Origin: JAWXCH01 sp034440595 | GTDB lineage: Bacteria; Planctomycetota; Planctomycetia; Pirellulales; JALHPA01 | DNA: 27,826 nt | Assembly (NCBI GenBank): GCA_034440595.1 | Contig: JAWXCH010000239.1 | Coordinates: 1-27,826 of the forward strand | Direction of reading: 5' to 3' | Shown: positions 13,582 to 20,696 of the stretch, one piece after another | How the letters are laid out: each line of letters begins with the position of its first letter | Position numbering within the stretch: position 1 is the stretch's first letter | Program-made: the position numbers and the translations under genes | Notes under the pieces: generated by a model | Told to the model about the DNA's origin: nothing | Database searches by the model: none | The model's input: the letters and a program-made list of their open reading frames with translations, nothing else

Positions 13582-15687
13582 ATGAACGGTCTGGACGACA
13601 CTGATACGCTGACGCCACCTCCGCCAATCGTAATGGCTGTGAAGATTGCCGTAGCACGATCCCTCGAATCAGAATGGCTGGTAACAAACGGAATCGGCGG
13701 CTATAGCTTTGGCACGGTCGCTGGGCCGGCGACCCGGCGCTATCACGGGCTGCTAACCGCCGCATTTGCTCCGCCGCTCGGGCGGATGTTGGTTCTGAGC
13801 AGTCTTAAAGAAGTGCTATTGCAAAGCATTGAACAGACGCTGCTGATTCCGCAGACGCCAGTTGCCGAGGGTGCGGAAGCCGAAGCGTCGGCCGCCGAGC
13901 TGGAGTCGTTCTGTCTAGAAAATGGTCTGCCGGTCTGGCAATATCACTGGGGCAATAATCGCTTAGAAAAGCGAGTCTGGATGCCGCAAGGTCAGAATAC
14001 GGTGCAAGTCCGGTATCGCTTGCTGGAGTCAGAGCAACCACTTTGTCTGCGGCTGGAGCCAATGATGGATGCTCGCGCACTTGGAGAAGCTCCGCTGGCG
14101 ACAATTGAGGTGGGGCGTTTGAAACAATCCGGAGAAACGACGCTCGACGTGGATATCGCAGTTGGAAAATCGTTGCGTATACTGTTCCCGCAGAACGCGA
14201 TCTGGCATCCGTATGCGACGAATCAGGAGAGACCGCAATTTTACTCTCAGGAGGCCGCCTGCGGTTACGACGGACGCGGCTCAGTGTTCTCTAGTGGGAC
14301 ATTTGAATCGTGGCTGAGAAGTGACCACCCGACGGTCGATGTTCTGGCGTCGACAGAGTCCTGGAGCTCAATCCAAGCAACGGATCCGCAGACGACTCTG
14401 GACACTGAACAGGCTCGACGCCGCCAGTTGTTATCGCAAGCCGATAAACCACATCGCAATAGTGTTTCAAACGGTGCTTCTGTTCGGCAGCAACTGGTCC
14501 TGGCCGTAGACCAATTCATCATTACGCCACTCCGCCGGGAGATACCAACTGAGGCACCGGATGCGGTAGTGCCTCAATCGTCCACCGAGGAACGCACAAT
14601 CATCGCCGGCTATCCCTGGTTTACCGATTGGGGACGTGACACGATGATCAGCCTGGAAGGCCTCACACTAGTCACCGGTCGTGCGGCAGAAGCCCGGATG
14701 ATTTTGCAGATGTTTGCGCGGCACGTTCAGAACGGATTGATACCGAATTTGTTTCCTGAAGGGGGCCAGCAGGGTCTGTACAACACCGCGGACGCCACGC
14801 TGTGGTTCTTTCATGCGGTGGACCGCTATGTCGAATGGACCAATGACCGCCAGACACTGCATGGATTACTCCCCCTGCTGCAAGAGATCATCGATTGGCA
14901 TTTGAGTGGCACCAGTTTTGGCATACACGTTGATCAGTCCGACGGACTACTAGTGCAAGGGGCATCCGACTATCAATTGACCTGGATGGACGCCAAAGTC
15001 GGCGACTGGGTGGTCACTCCGCGACGTGGAAAAGCGGTCGAGATCAACGCGCTGTGGTATAATGCGCTGCGTGTGCTGTCCGCGCATTGGGAGCAGTCGG
15101 GCGAGAATGCTCGTGCCAGCGAAATTGCGGAACATGCCGATCGCGTTTACGAGTCATTTAGTCGCCGATTTTGGAATTCTTCGACCGGCTGCTTGTTCGA
15201 TGTTATCGACGGTCCAGATGGCGATGACGAGTCGGTTCGCCCGAACCAGTTGTTCTCCATTTCGCTCCCCAATCCAGTCTTGGCAGCAGAACATTGGAGA
15301 CCGGTGCTGGATACTTGCACCGACCAATTGTTGACGCCGTACGGACTGCGGTCGCTCAGCCCCGACGATCCGCAGTTCAAACCTGTGTATCAAGGAGACC
15401 TGCCAACTCGCGATGCCGCTTACCATCAAGGGACGGTTTGGAGCTGGCTAATTGGGCCGTATCTGGATGCCTGGTTAAAAACGTATCCAGCAGAAAAACA
15501 GCGAGGCAGAGCGATGCTATCCGGTTTGACAGAGCACCTGACCGCAGCAGGCATCGGCTCGATCAGCGAAATCTTCGATGCCACGCTTCCTTTCGCGCCG
15601 CGCGGTTGCATAGCTCAGGCCTGGAGTGTGGCCGAATTGCTCCGCTGCTGGTGCATATGTACTCGGCCTGAGAAGGGTAGTGATTAA
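13582..15687 (+). CDS. Glycogen debranching enzyme, GH133 (archaeal/bacterial GDE type)
   Basis: About 701 residues. The start is set at ATG 13582 (MNGLDDTDTL), though no good ribosome site is seen; ATG 13633 (MAVKIAVARS) is possible. The N-terminal domain begins SEWLVTNGIGGYSFGTVAG and TRRYHGLLTAAF. The C-terminal amylo-alpha-1,6-glucosidase barrel holds YPWFTDWGRDTMISLEGL, LIPNLFPEGGQQGLYNTADA and TWMDAKVGDWVVTPRRGKAV. It ends near LPFAPRGCIAQAWSVAELLR. Length and motifs fit complete family members, which remove alpha-1,6 branches from glycogen in the cytoplasm. It is therefore a second debranching enzyme besides GlgX in the same window. It is divergent from the Hpt gene and convergent with the gene at 15721, 33 bases away. 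Confidence 0.93.
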   Translation: MNGLDDTDTLTPPPPIVMAVKIAVARSLESEWLVTNGIGGYSFGTVAGPATRRYHGLLTAAFAPPLGRMLVLSSLKEVLLQSIEQTLLIPQTPVAEGAEAEASAAELESFCLENGLPVWQYHWGNNRLEKRVWMPQGQNTVQVRYRLLESEQPLCLRLEPMMDARALGEAPLATIEVGRLKQSGETTLDVDIAVGKSLRILFPQNAIWHPYATNQERPQFYSQEAACGYDGRGSVFSSGTFESWLRSDHPTVDVLASTESWSSIQATDPQTTLDTEQARRRQLLSQADKPHRNSVSNGASVRQQLVLAVDQFIITPLRREIPTEAPDAVVPQSSTEERTIIAGYPWFTDWGRDTMISLEGLTLVTGRAAEARMILQMFARHVQNGLIPNLFPEGGQQGLYNTADATLWFFHAVDRYVEWTNDRQTLHGLLPLLQEIIDWHLSGTSFGIHVDQSDGLLVQGASDYQLTWMDAKVGDWVVTPRRGKAVEINALWYNALRVLSAHWEQSGENARASEIAEHADRVYESFSRRFWNSSTGCLFDVIDGPDGDDESVRPNQLFSISLPNPVLAAEHWRPVLDTCTDQLLTPYGLRSLSPDDPQFKPVYQGDLPTRDAAYHQGTVWSWLIGPYLDAWLKTYPAEKQRGRAMLSGLTEHLTAAGIGSISEIFDATLPFAPRGCIAQAWSVAELLRCWCICTRPEKGSD

Positions 15688-15720
15688 CTCTCGCCTTAAC
15701 TCCGGTACGGCGGTTTGAAA

Positions 15721-16077
15721 CTACCGCGTCACCTGATTAAACGCCGGGGCATCGCTGGCGGGGAACGATTCCCACGAGGCTTCGTCAACGCGATTTTCGG
15801 CGATCGTTGGATCGGGACAATCCGAGTCACAAGCAATGTTGCTAGTTGCGCCGCACGATTGGCCGATCACCGAACAAGCACCACGGCAGACCAGCCAGGT
15901 TCCTGCCGCCGCCAATAGTCCCCCTATGAAATTCGGTCGACGCACACCACTCGATAGTAAAAGTGCACCACCGAGCAGCTTGGCCCAACCTTTGGCCTCG
16001 GCGGCCTGCTGGCGAGCTTGTTGAAGTTGCAAGTCTTGTTCACGGTCAAAATCGTCGTGTAATAGCAGCGAGTTCAT
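15721..16077 (-). CDS. DUF2892-like small membrane protein with SFPASD tail
   Basis: A 118-residue protein. ATG 16077 (MNSLLLHDDFDREQ) has GAGGAA 8 bases upstream; the longer upstream frame is not similar to anything. A charged helix (REQDLQLQQARQQAAEAKGW) leads into a hydrophobic region, GGALLLSSGVRRP-NFIGGLLAAAGTWLVCRGACSVIGQ, reminiscent of the paired helices of DUF2892. A Cys-containing loop (CGATSNIACDSDC) follows. The C-terminus is VDEASWESFPASDAPAF, a short motif seen at the ends of various small bacterial stress proteins. Its function is unknown. The stop codon lies inside a small hairpin (15710-15727) shared with the convergent GH133 gene's 3' side. Confidence 0.7.
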   Translation of the reverse strand: MNSLLLHDDFDREQDLQLQQARQQAAEAKGWAKLLGGALLLSSGVRRPNFIGGLLAAAGTWLVCRGACSVIGQSCGATSNIACDSDCPDPTIAENRVDEASWESFPASDAPAFNQVTR

Positions 16078-16211
16078 GATTTGGTTCCTCAGATTATAAG
16101 AACAGTGGCGTCTTGTATTCTGGTTTTGGGTAGTCGCCTCAGCCAATCCCCATATCAGCCGTGCATTCCAAAGCAATACTGGTGCATTTTCCGTTCCGTG
16201 TAAATCACAAA

Positions 16212-16244
16212 AGCCCACTTGATGTGGTTTACATCAAGTGGGCT
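16212..16244 (-). terminator. Rho-independent terminator of the Arg/Asp-repeat protein gene
   Basis: A perfect 14-base stem, AGCCCACTTGATGT with ACATCAAGTGGGCT, and a five-base loop. On the minus strand it is followed by TTTTG. It starts 52 bases after the stop at 16297. Confidence 0.88.
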
Positions 16245-16296
16245 GGGTGAACTTCCCTGTAAGTTTACGTCACTATTTGATTTTGCCTCTACGCGG

Positions 16297-17292
16297 TTAA
16301 CGACCTCCGATGGTACCGCCGATTGCGGCTCCAATGTTGGCACCCCCCTGCCCTCCAATTGCACCGCCAATGGCCGCTCCTTGGCCTACACCACGGTTGA
16401 ACTCACGTCCGCCATTTCCGGGGCCGTATTGATACTGATTACCGTAGCCGCGATATCCGGTGCCATAGCGGTATGGACCGTTGTTGTTGTAATTACGGTA
16501 ACCACGGTTGTAGCCGTAGTTATTGGAGTTATATCCAGGAGCGTATCCGTATGTCACTGCTGGGCGTGAGGAAGCCACATAGGGCCGCCAATCTGAACCG
16601 TTCCAGATCACCCAGCTATTGCTTGGCATCCAATACCACCACTGATTATTGTGCCAACGATATCGCCAGCGATTGTTATTCTCGCCGGTGTTGCCAGCTC
16701 GATCATCTCGGCGATCAATTCGATCATCGATTCGGTCGTCGCGCAGGTCTCGGCGATCATCGGCGCGATCGTTGTAACGATCGTCGGCGCGATTATCAAT
16801 TCGATCGTCGCGACGATCAACCCGATTATCTATTCGATCATCAGCACGATCAGCAACACCGTCCCTGGCTTGATCCAGCCGGCCCTGTCCCTGGCTAAAG
16901 GTCTGTGTGTTTAACGAACCGTCTGCCTGCACCCCTTCGCGTCCAGCACGTAATGGGTCGTCGCTCAGATCACGTGTCGGTGCTTCGGTGTTCGCTGGAG
17001 GATTACCAGCGGCATTGTCCACAGCCGGTGGCAATGCCGGAGCCGCATTCCCATCGGCTGATGCTGCACCACCAACGTTGGCACCGGCGCCATCAGTGTT
17101 GCCAGTCGCTCCCACACCAGCAGTACCGCTAGCTGAGGCATCGGCTCCAGCACCTCCACTGGCGGCCGCACCTGCAGTACCGCCAGGTCCGCTCGCTCCA
17201 GCACCGCCACCCCCTCCGCCAGCTTGAGCGTAAACCATTCCTGTTGCGCCAAAAAACAGCGCACTTCCAAGTACAAACGCTGAGACTTTCAT
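16297..17292 (-). CDS. Exported low-complexity protein with Arg/Asp repeats
   Basis: A 331-residue protein with AAGGA about 9 bases before ATG 17292. The signal peptide (1-24) ends ATGMVYAQA. Then come a Gly/Ala-rich stretch (25-95), a linker, and about 50 residues made almost only of Asp, Arg, Ile and Asn (148-198: DDRIDNR, RRDDRIDNR, ADDRRDLRDDR). These are followed by a tryptophan-rich block (RWRYRWHNNQWWYWMPSNSW, 208-227) and a Tyr/Gly/Asn-rich block (YGYNRGYRNYNNNGPYRYG). The end is a glycine-zipper-like tail (GGAIGGQGGANIGAAIGG). It is presumably periplasmic or surface-located. I know the Trp/Tyr-rich block from other exported planctomycete proteins, but no function. It has its own leader repeat and terminator. 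Confidence 0.8.
   Translation of the reverse strand: MKVSAFVLGSALFFGATGMVYAQAGGGGGGAGASGPGGTAGAAASGGAGADASASGTAGVGATGNTDGAGANVGGAASADGNAAPALPPAVDNAAGNPPANTEAPTRDLSDDPLRAGREGVQADGSLNTQTFSQGQGRLDQARDGVADRADDRIDNRVDRRDDRIDNRADDRYNDRADDRRDLRDDRIDDRIDRRDDRAGNTGENNNRWRYRWHNNQWWYWMPSNSWVIWNGSDWRPYVASSRPAVTYGYAPGYNSNNYGYNRGYRNYNNNGPYRYGTGYRGYGNQYQYGPGNGGREFNRGVGQGAAIGGAIGGQGGANIGAAIGGTIGGR
16699..16851 (-). repeat. Arg/Asp coding repeat
   Basis: The stretch encoding residues 148-198 of the exported protein is built from units such as CGATGATCGAT and GATCGTCGCGAC. Translation gives alternating DDR, IDNR and RRDDR. The unit length is irregular, suggesting slippage-driven growth. Confidence 0.7.
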
Positions 17293-17336
17293 CGTTCCAA
17301 TCCTTCTGCTACAAGTTTTGTTTCGTCCGACTGCTG

Positions 17337-17355
17337 AACTTCACAGTCAGAAGTT
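17337..17355. promoter_or_regulatory. Leader inverted repeat AACTTC-N7-GAAGTT
   Basis: Perfect 6-base arms with a seven-base spacer, its edge 44 bases before the start of the repeat-protein gene (17292, minus strand). Confidence 0.4.
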
Positions 17356-17628
17356 TTTTCTTGACGAAACCCTATTGCAGATGCTGTTCCACTTTTGTCG
17401 CAGCCACAGAGAAAGCTGGAAGAATATTCTAGATAATGTGCAGATCCGCATTTACGACCAACACAAAGTCGACGCCGCATGTCGTCAATACGATTCTGCG
17501 GCTGCTGAGAAGCGTATTTCTACGAAAAGCAGGTCAAGTCACAGTGACTACGATGAGACCAGCCTGGTATTATTTTTGACATGAGCAACTACACGGAATA
17601 ACCCCGATTAGTCGCCTCTGCGGCAATG
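17356..17628. other. Intergenic between glgX 3' end and the repeat-protein leader
   Basis: Contains the palindrome AGTCAC-A-GTGACT (17537-17549) flanked by GGTC/GACC, 80 bases beyond the glgX stop. No glgX terminator with a T run was found, and no open frame looks real. Confidence 0.4.
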
Positions 17629-19785
17629 CTAGCTAAGAATTCCAGTCACCGGTTCAACCGGATGCTGACTGCGAAACAACACGATCGAACAGGGCTGCAA
17701 GAGATACTCTTTGGCTTTGCAAGGTTGCGGGCCAACAATTGAGTCGTCCGAGGTATCAAACATGATTTCCCACGGTGCCGAATCGGCGGGGGGTAGCACA
17801 AACGGAATCGATAACGCATGGTCGGCATTGAAGAGCAGCAGCATGCCGTCCCCAAGAATCTCGGTACCGCGCGCGTCCACGTCGACCTGACCTCCGAACA
17901 ACTGCACGCCCAGGCAACGAACGTGTCCTTGGCTCCAGGCCTCAGCGGTCATTTGGACTCCGGTCGGTTCCAACCAGGCGATTTCCTGCGAACCGATTCC
18001 CTGAATGGCTTTCCCATGAAAGAAACGTCGTCGATGAAAGACCGGTGCGTCCTGATAGATACCTATGATCGAGCGAGTGAACTTTAGCAGAGCTTGCTGA
18101 TCCGCGGACAGTTTCCAATCGAGCCAGGAAATTTCGTTGTCCTGGCAGTAGGCGTTGTTGTTTCCTCCCTGAGTATTGCCGAATTCGTCTCCGGCCAGCA
18201 ACATCGGCACTCCTTGCGAGAACAATAGTGTGACCAGCATGTTGCGCATCTTTTTGGCGCGGAGCGCTACGATCGCCGGATCTTTAATCTCCCCCTCTAC
18301 CCCGCAGTTCCAACTGACATTGTCGTCGGCACCGTCGCGGTTATTCTCGCCATTGGCGTCGTTGTGCTTGTGATCGTACGAGACGAGATCTCGAAGCGTG
18401 AAACCGTCATGGCAAGTGACAAAGTTGACGCTGGCGTGCGGGCGGCGGCTACTCCATTCGTACAGATCGCTAGAGCCGCAGAATCGCGTGGCAAATTCCG
18501 ATACAAATCCACCGTCCCCTTTCCAAAAGTGGCGGATGCAGTCGCGGTACTTGCCGTTCCACTCCGACCACAAAGTCGGAAAATTACCGACCTGGTAACC
18601 ACCCTCGCCCAGATCCCACGGTTCGGCAATCAGTTTGACCTGCGAGATCACCGGATCCTGGTGAATGATGTCGAAGAATGCACCCAGCTTGTTCACCTCG
18701 TGCAGCTCGCGAGCCAGCGTACTGGCCAGATCAAAGCGAAAGCCGTCGACATGCATGTGCTCAATCCAGTAGCGCAAGCTGTCCATAATCAACTGCAGCA
18801 CACGTGGGTTCTGCATGTTGAACGTATTGCCGCACCCGGTAAAGTCCATGTAATAACGAGGATCCTCGCCGGACAGCCGATAATAGGCGGCATTGTCGAT
18901 CCCGCGGAACGAGACCGTCGGCCCCATCTGGTTCCCTTCCGCAGTGTGGTTGTAAACCACGTCGAGAATGACCTCGATTCCCGCCGCATGGAGATTCCGC
19001 ACCATCGTCTTAAACTCGCGAATTTGATCGGCGGGTAGCGCTGTCGATGCGTATTGTTGGTGTGGCGCAAAGAACGACAGCGTGTTGTAGCCCCAGTAGT
19101 TGACCAGACCCGCGTCGGTCAGGTGCCGATCATCCAAGTGCGCGTGTACCGGTAGCAGTTCGACCGCAGTGACGCCAAGATTCTTCAGATATTGAATCGC
19201 TCCTTCGGACCCTAATCCGGCGTAGGTCCCTTGCACTTTTTCTGGAACTTCTGGGTGCAGTTTAGTGAAGCCCTTGACGTGGACCTCGTAGATCAACGTT
19301 TTGTTCCAGGGGATTTGTGGCGCGCGGTCGTCTCCCCAGGTGAATGCCTCGTCCAGAACTGTGGCCAATGGTGCAAAAGCCGCATCATCGCGATCGTCGA
19401 ACGATAGATCCGATTTCGGATCGCCGATTTTGTAGCCCCAGACCTCATCGGCCCATTTCAATGGCCGCGCGATGGCCTTGGCGTACGGATCGAGCAAAAT
19501 CTTGTTGGGATTAAACCGATGGCCGTTCTCCGGTTCGTAAGGGCCATACACACGGTAGCCGTACGGTTGGCCGGGCAGAATGTCTGGCAGATAACAATGC
19601 CACACCTGATCGGTGTGCTCTGGCATGACGATACGCGTGGTTTCCTTGATCGCGTCAATCTCGTCAAACAGACAAAGCTCCACCTTGGTGGCATTTTCTG
19701 AATAGAGGGCAAAATTCGTCCCGCTTCCGTCCCATGTGGTTCCGAGCGGGTACGGTTTTCCCGGCCAAACACGAATTTCGCTCAT
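17629..19785 (-). CDS. glgX: Glycogen debranching enzyme GlgX (GH13_11)
   Basis: 718 residues, a typical full length. ATG 19785 has TAGGAG 5 bases upstream. The protein hydrolyses alpha-1,6 links in limit dextrins during glycogen breakdown. The N-terminal CBM48-type domain opens with VWPGKPYPLGTTWDGSGTNF. The GH13 regions are DVVYNHTAEG (275-284), VDGFRFDLAST with nucleophile D352, LIAEPWDLG with acid/base E388, and NFVTCHDGFTL with D460. A beta-rich C-terminal domain follows. Isoamylase is a close relative, but GYRVYGPYEPENGHRFN and length fit the GlgX/TreX group. The BON gene lies upstream in the same direction, 138 bases away. A hairpin (19828-19844) lies 42 bases before the start. Confidence 0.93.
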   Translation of the reverse strand: MSEIRVWPGKPYPLGTTWDGSGTNFALYSENATKVELCLFDEIDAIKETTRIVMPEHTDQVWHCYLPDILPGQPYGYRVYGPYEPENGHRFNPNKILLDPYAKAIARPLKWADEVWGYKIGDPKSDLSFDDRDDAAFAPLATVLDEAFTWGDDRAPQIPWNKTLIYEVHVKGFTKLHPEVPEKVQGTYAGLGSEGAIQYLKNLGVTAVELLPVHAHLDDRHLTDAGLVNYWGYNTLSFFAPHQQYASTALPADQIREFKTMVRNLHAAGIEVILDVVYNHTAEGNQMGPTVSFRGIDNAAYYRLSGEDPRYYMDFTGCGNTFNMQNPRVLQLIMDSLRYWIEHMHVDGFRFDLASTLARELHEVNKLGAFFDIIHQDPVISQVKLIAEPWDLGEGGYQVGNFPTLWSEWNGKYRDCIRHFWKGDGGFVSEFATRFCGSSDLYEWSSRRPHASVNFVTCHDGFTLRDLVSYDHKHNDANGENNRDGADDNVSWNCGVEGEIKDPAIVALRAKKMRNMLVTLLFSQGVPMLLAGDEFGNTQGGNNNAYCQDNEISWLDWKLSADQQALLKFTRSIIGIYQDAPVFHRRRFFHGKAIQGIGSQEIAWLEPTGVQMTAEAWSQGHVRCLGVQLFGGQVDVDARGTEILGDGMLLLFNADHALSIPFVLPPADSAPWEIMFDTSDDSIVGPQPCKAKEYLLQPCSIVLFRSQHPVEPVTGILS

Positions 19786-19827
19786 ATATCTCCTAAGCTG
19801 TTACGGCCTGGCAAAAAATCAGGATCC

Positions 19828-19844
19828 CGCGAGAGTTGCTCGCG
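19828..19844. promoter_or_regulatory. Leader inverted repeat CGCGAG-AGTTG-CTCGCG
   Basis: Perfect 6-base arms and a five-base loop, its edge 42 bases before the glgX ATG (19785). A run of T follows nine bases after the stem on the minus strand, so it could alternatively be a weak terminator for the BON gene. Confidence 0.4.
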
Positions 19845-19923
19845 AATGCTGCAGGTCATTGGCAGCTTAACTTTACAACGAAATAGCGTCTTGCTTCAAG
19901 CTAAAATTCACCGAAGCAGCACA

Positions 19924-20199
19924 TCAACGCAGAACCTGTATATTATCGACCAATTGCACGACTCCGGCCACTCGTTTGCAGCAGTGAATGCAGAGCTGCT
20001 TATGGTAGAAGGACCGGACATTTCCGCTGAGAGTGACCACCCCGTTGACCGCCTCGATCGATAGATCGTGTATGCTACTGATCAAATGGCTCAAAAGGTG
20101 ATTTTGAACGCGCCTGCTGAGTTCAGCGTCTGCCGACGGGTGAACTACTTCACGATCGCTTCCGAGAGTTGTCGCCCGAGTGTTGGCAGGTTGTATCAT
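19924..20199 (-). CDS. Small BON-domain protein
   Basis: 91 residues from ATG 20199 (MIQPANTRATTL); ATG 20232 is an alternative and neither has a perfect ribosome site. A single BON domain fills most of it: AELSRRVQNHLLSHLIS, then SIEAVNGVVTLSGNVRSFY with the conserved Gly in the V-x-L-x-G-x-V turn, then VAGVVQLVDNIQV. BON domains bind phospholipid or other ligands and are common in envelope-stress proteins such as OsmY. There is no signal peptide here, so the protein may be cytoplasmic. Two Cys residues (CIHCC) in the last helix are unusual for the domain. It is upstream of glgX in the same direction, though probably a separate unit. Confidence 0.8.
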   Translation of the reverse strand: MIQPANTRATTLGSDREVVHPSADAELSRRVQNHLLSHLISSIHDLSIEAVNGVVTLSGNVRSFYHKQLCIHCCKRVAGVVQLVDNIQVLR

Positions 20200-20654
20200 A
20201 GAGAATCCAATTCCTTTTAATTTAGAGCCCATTAAGATTTTTCTCCGCGGGCTGCCACCAGTCGCGCGAATTTTTAGCTCCCGGCAAAACAGCAAACGGC
20301 ATGCCGATTAAGACGATTTTAAGTCTTGCAGCAGTGAACTATTAGTTCGAGTCGGCAAAGTATTGGGACCAAAGTTCGCCATTTCGCGGTGCGACTCTAT
20401 CCAGATTCCCAGCACTGTCCGAAATACCCTACAGTTATAATGGCCGTTTCGGCGCGATAAGTGCCAATACCAATATTCACTGAGGTATTCACTGGCTTTG
20501 GCGGCTTTGAAGAAGAGTTTAGCCTACGCCGGGCCTCTGTATATTTGCGCACGAATGATCTGATCGGTATACATCCAGGTTGGCTGTCGTATATCCCGCT
20601 GACCATGACCGGGGACTTAGCGCCTGACGCTGCGGGGCGTAGTATTGTTTTCAT
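20200..20654. other. Divergent intergenic region between the BON and treY genes
   Basis: About 455 bases with no convincing gene. It contains AATACC (20466-20471) paired with GGTATT (20484-20489), extendable by GCC/GGC across a bulge. It also holds AGCCC/GGGCT (20226-20230 and 20249-20253) near the BON start. Promoters for both neighbours must lie here, but none can be placed with confidence. Confidence 0.4.
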
Positions 20655-20672
20655 CGCTGCCTGTTGGCAGCG
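20655..20672 (+). promoter_or_regulatory. Leader hairpin of treY
   Basis: CGCTGCC-TGTT-GGCAGCG, a perfect 7-base stem with a four-base loop. It ends 24 bases before the treY ATG and about 15 bases before its ribosome site. No T run follows. Confidence 0.45.
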
Positions 20673-20696
20673 TCTCTATTCATTGCGGGAGTGCAA

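Noticed and set aside
16651..16914. Long hydrophobic Ile/Ser/Val-rich frame on the plus strand
   Set aside because: It is the exact complement of the Arg/Asp repeat of the exported protein and arises from its codon pattern; no ribosome site.
18364..19038. 224-codon plus-strand frame inside glgX
   Set aside because: It lies opposite conserved catalytic regions of GlgX and has no domain or ribosome site of its own.
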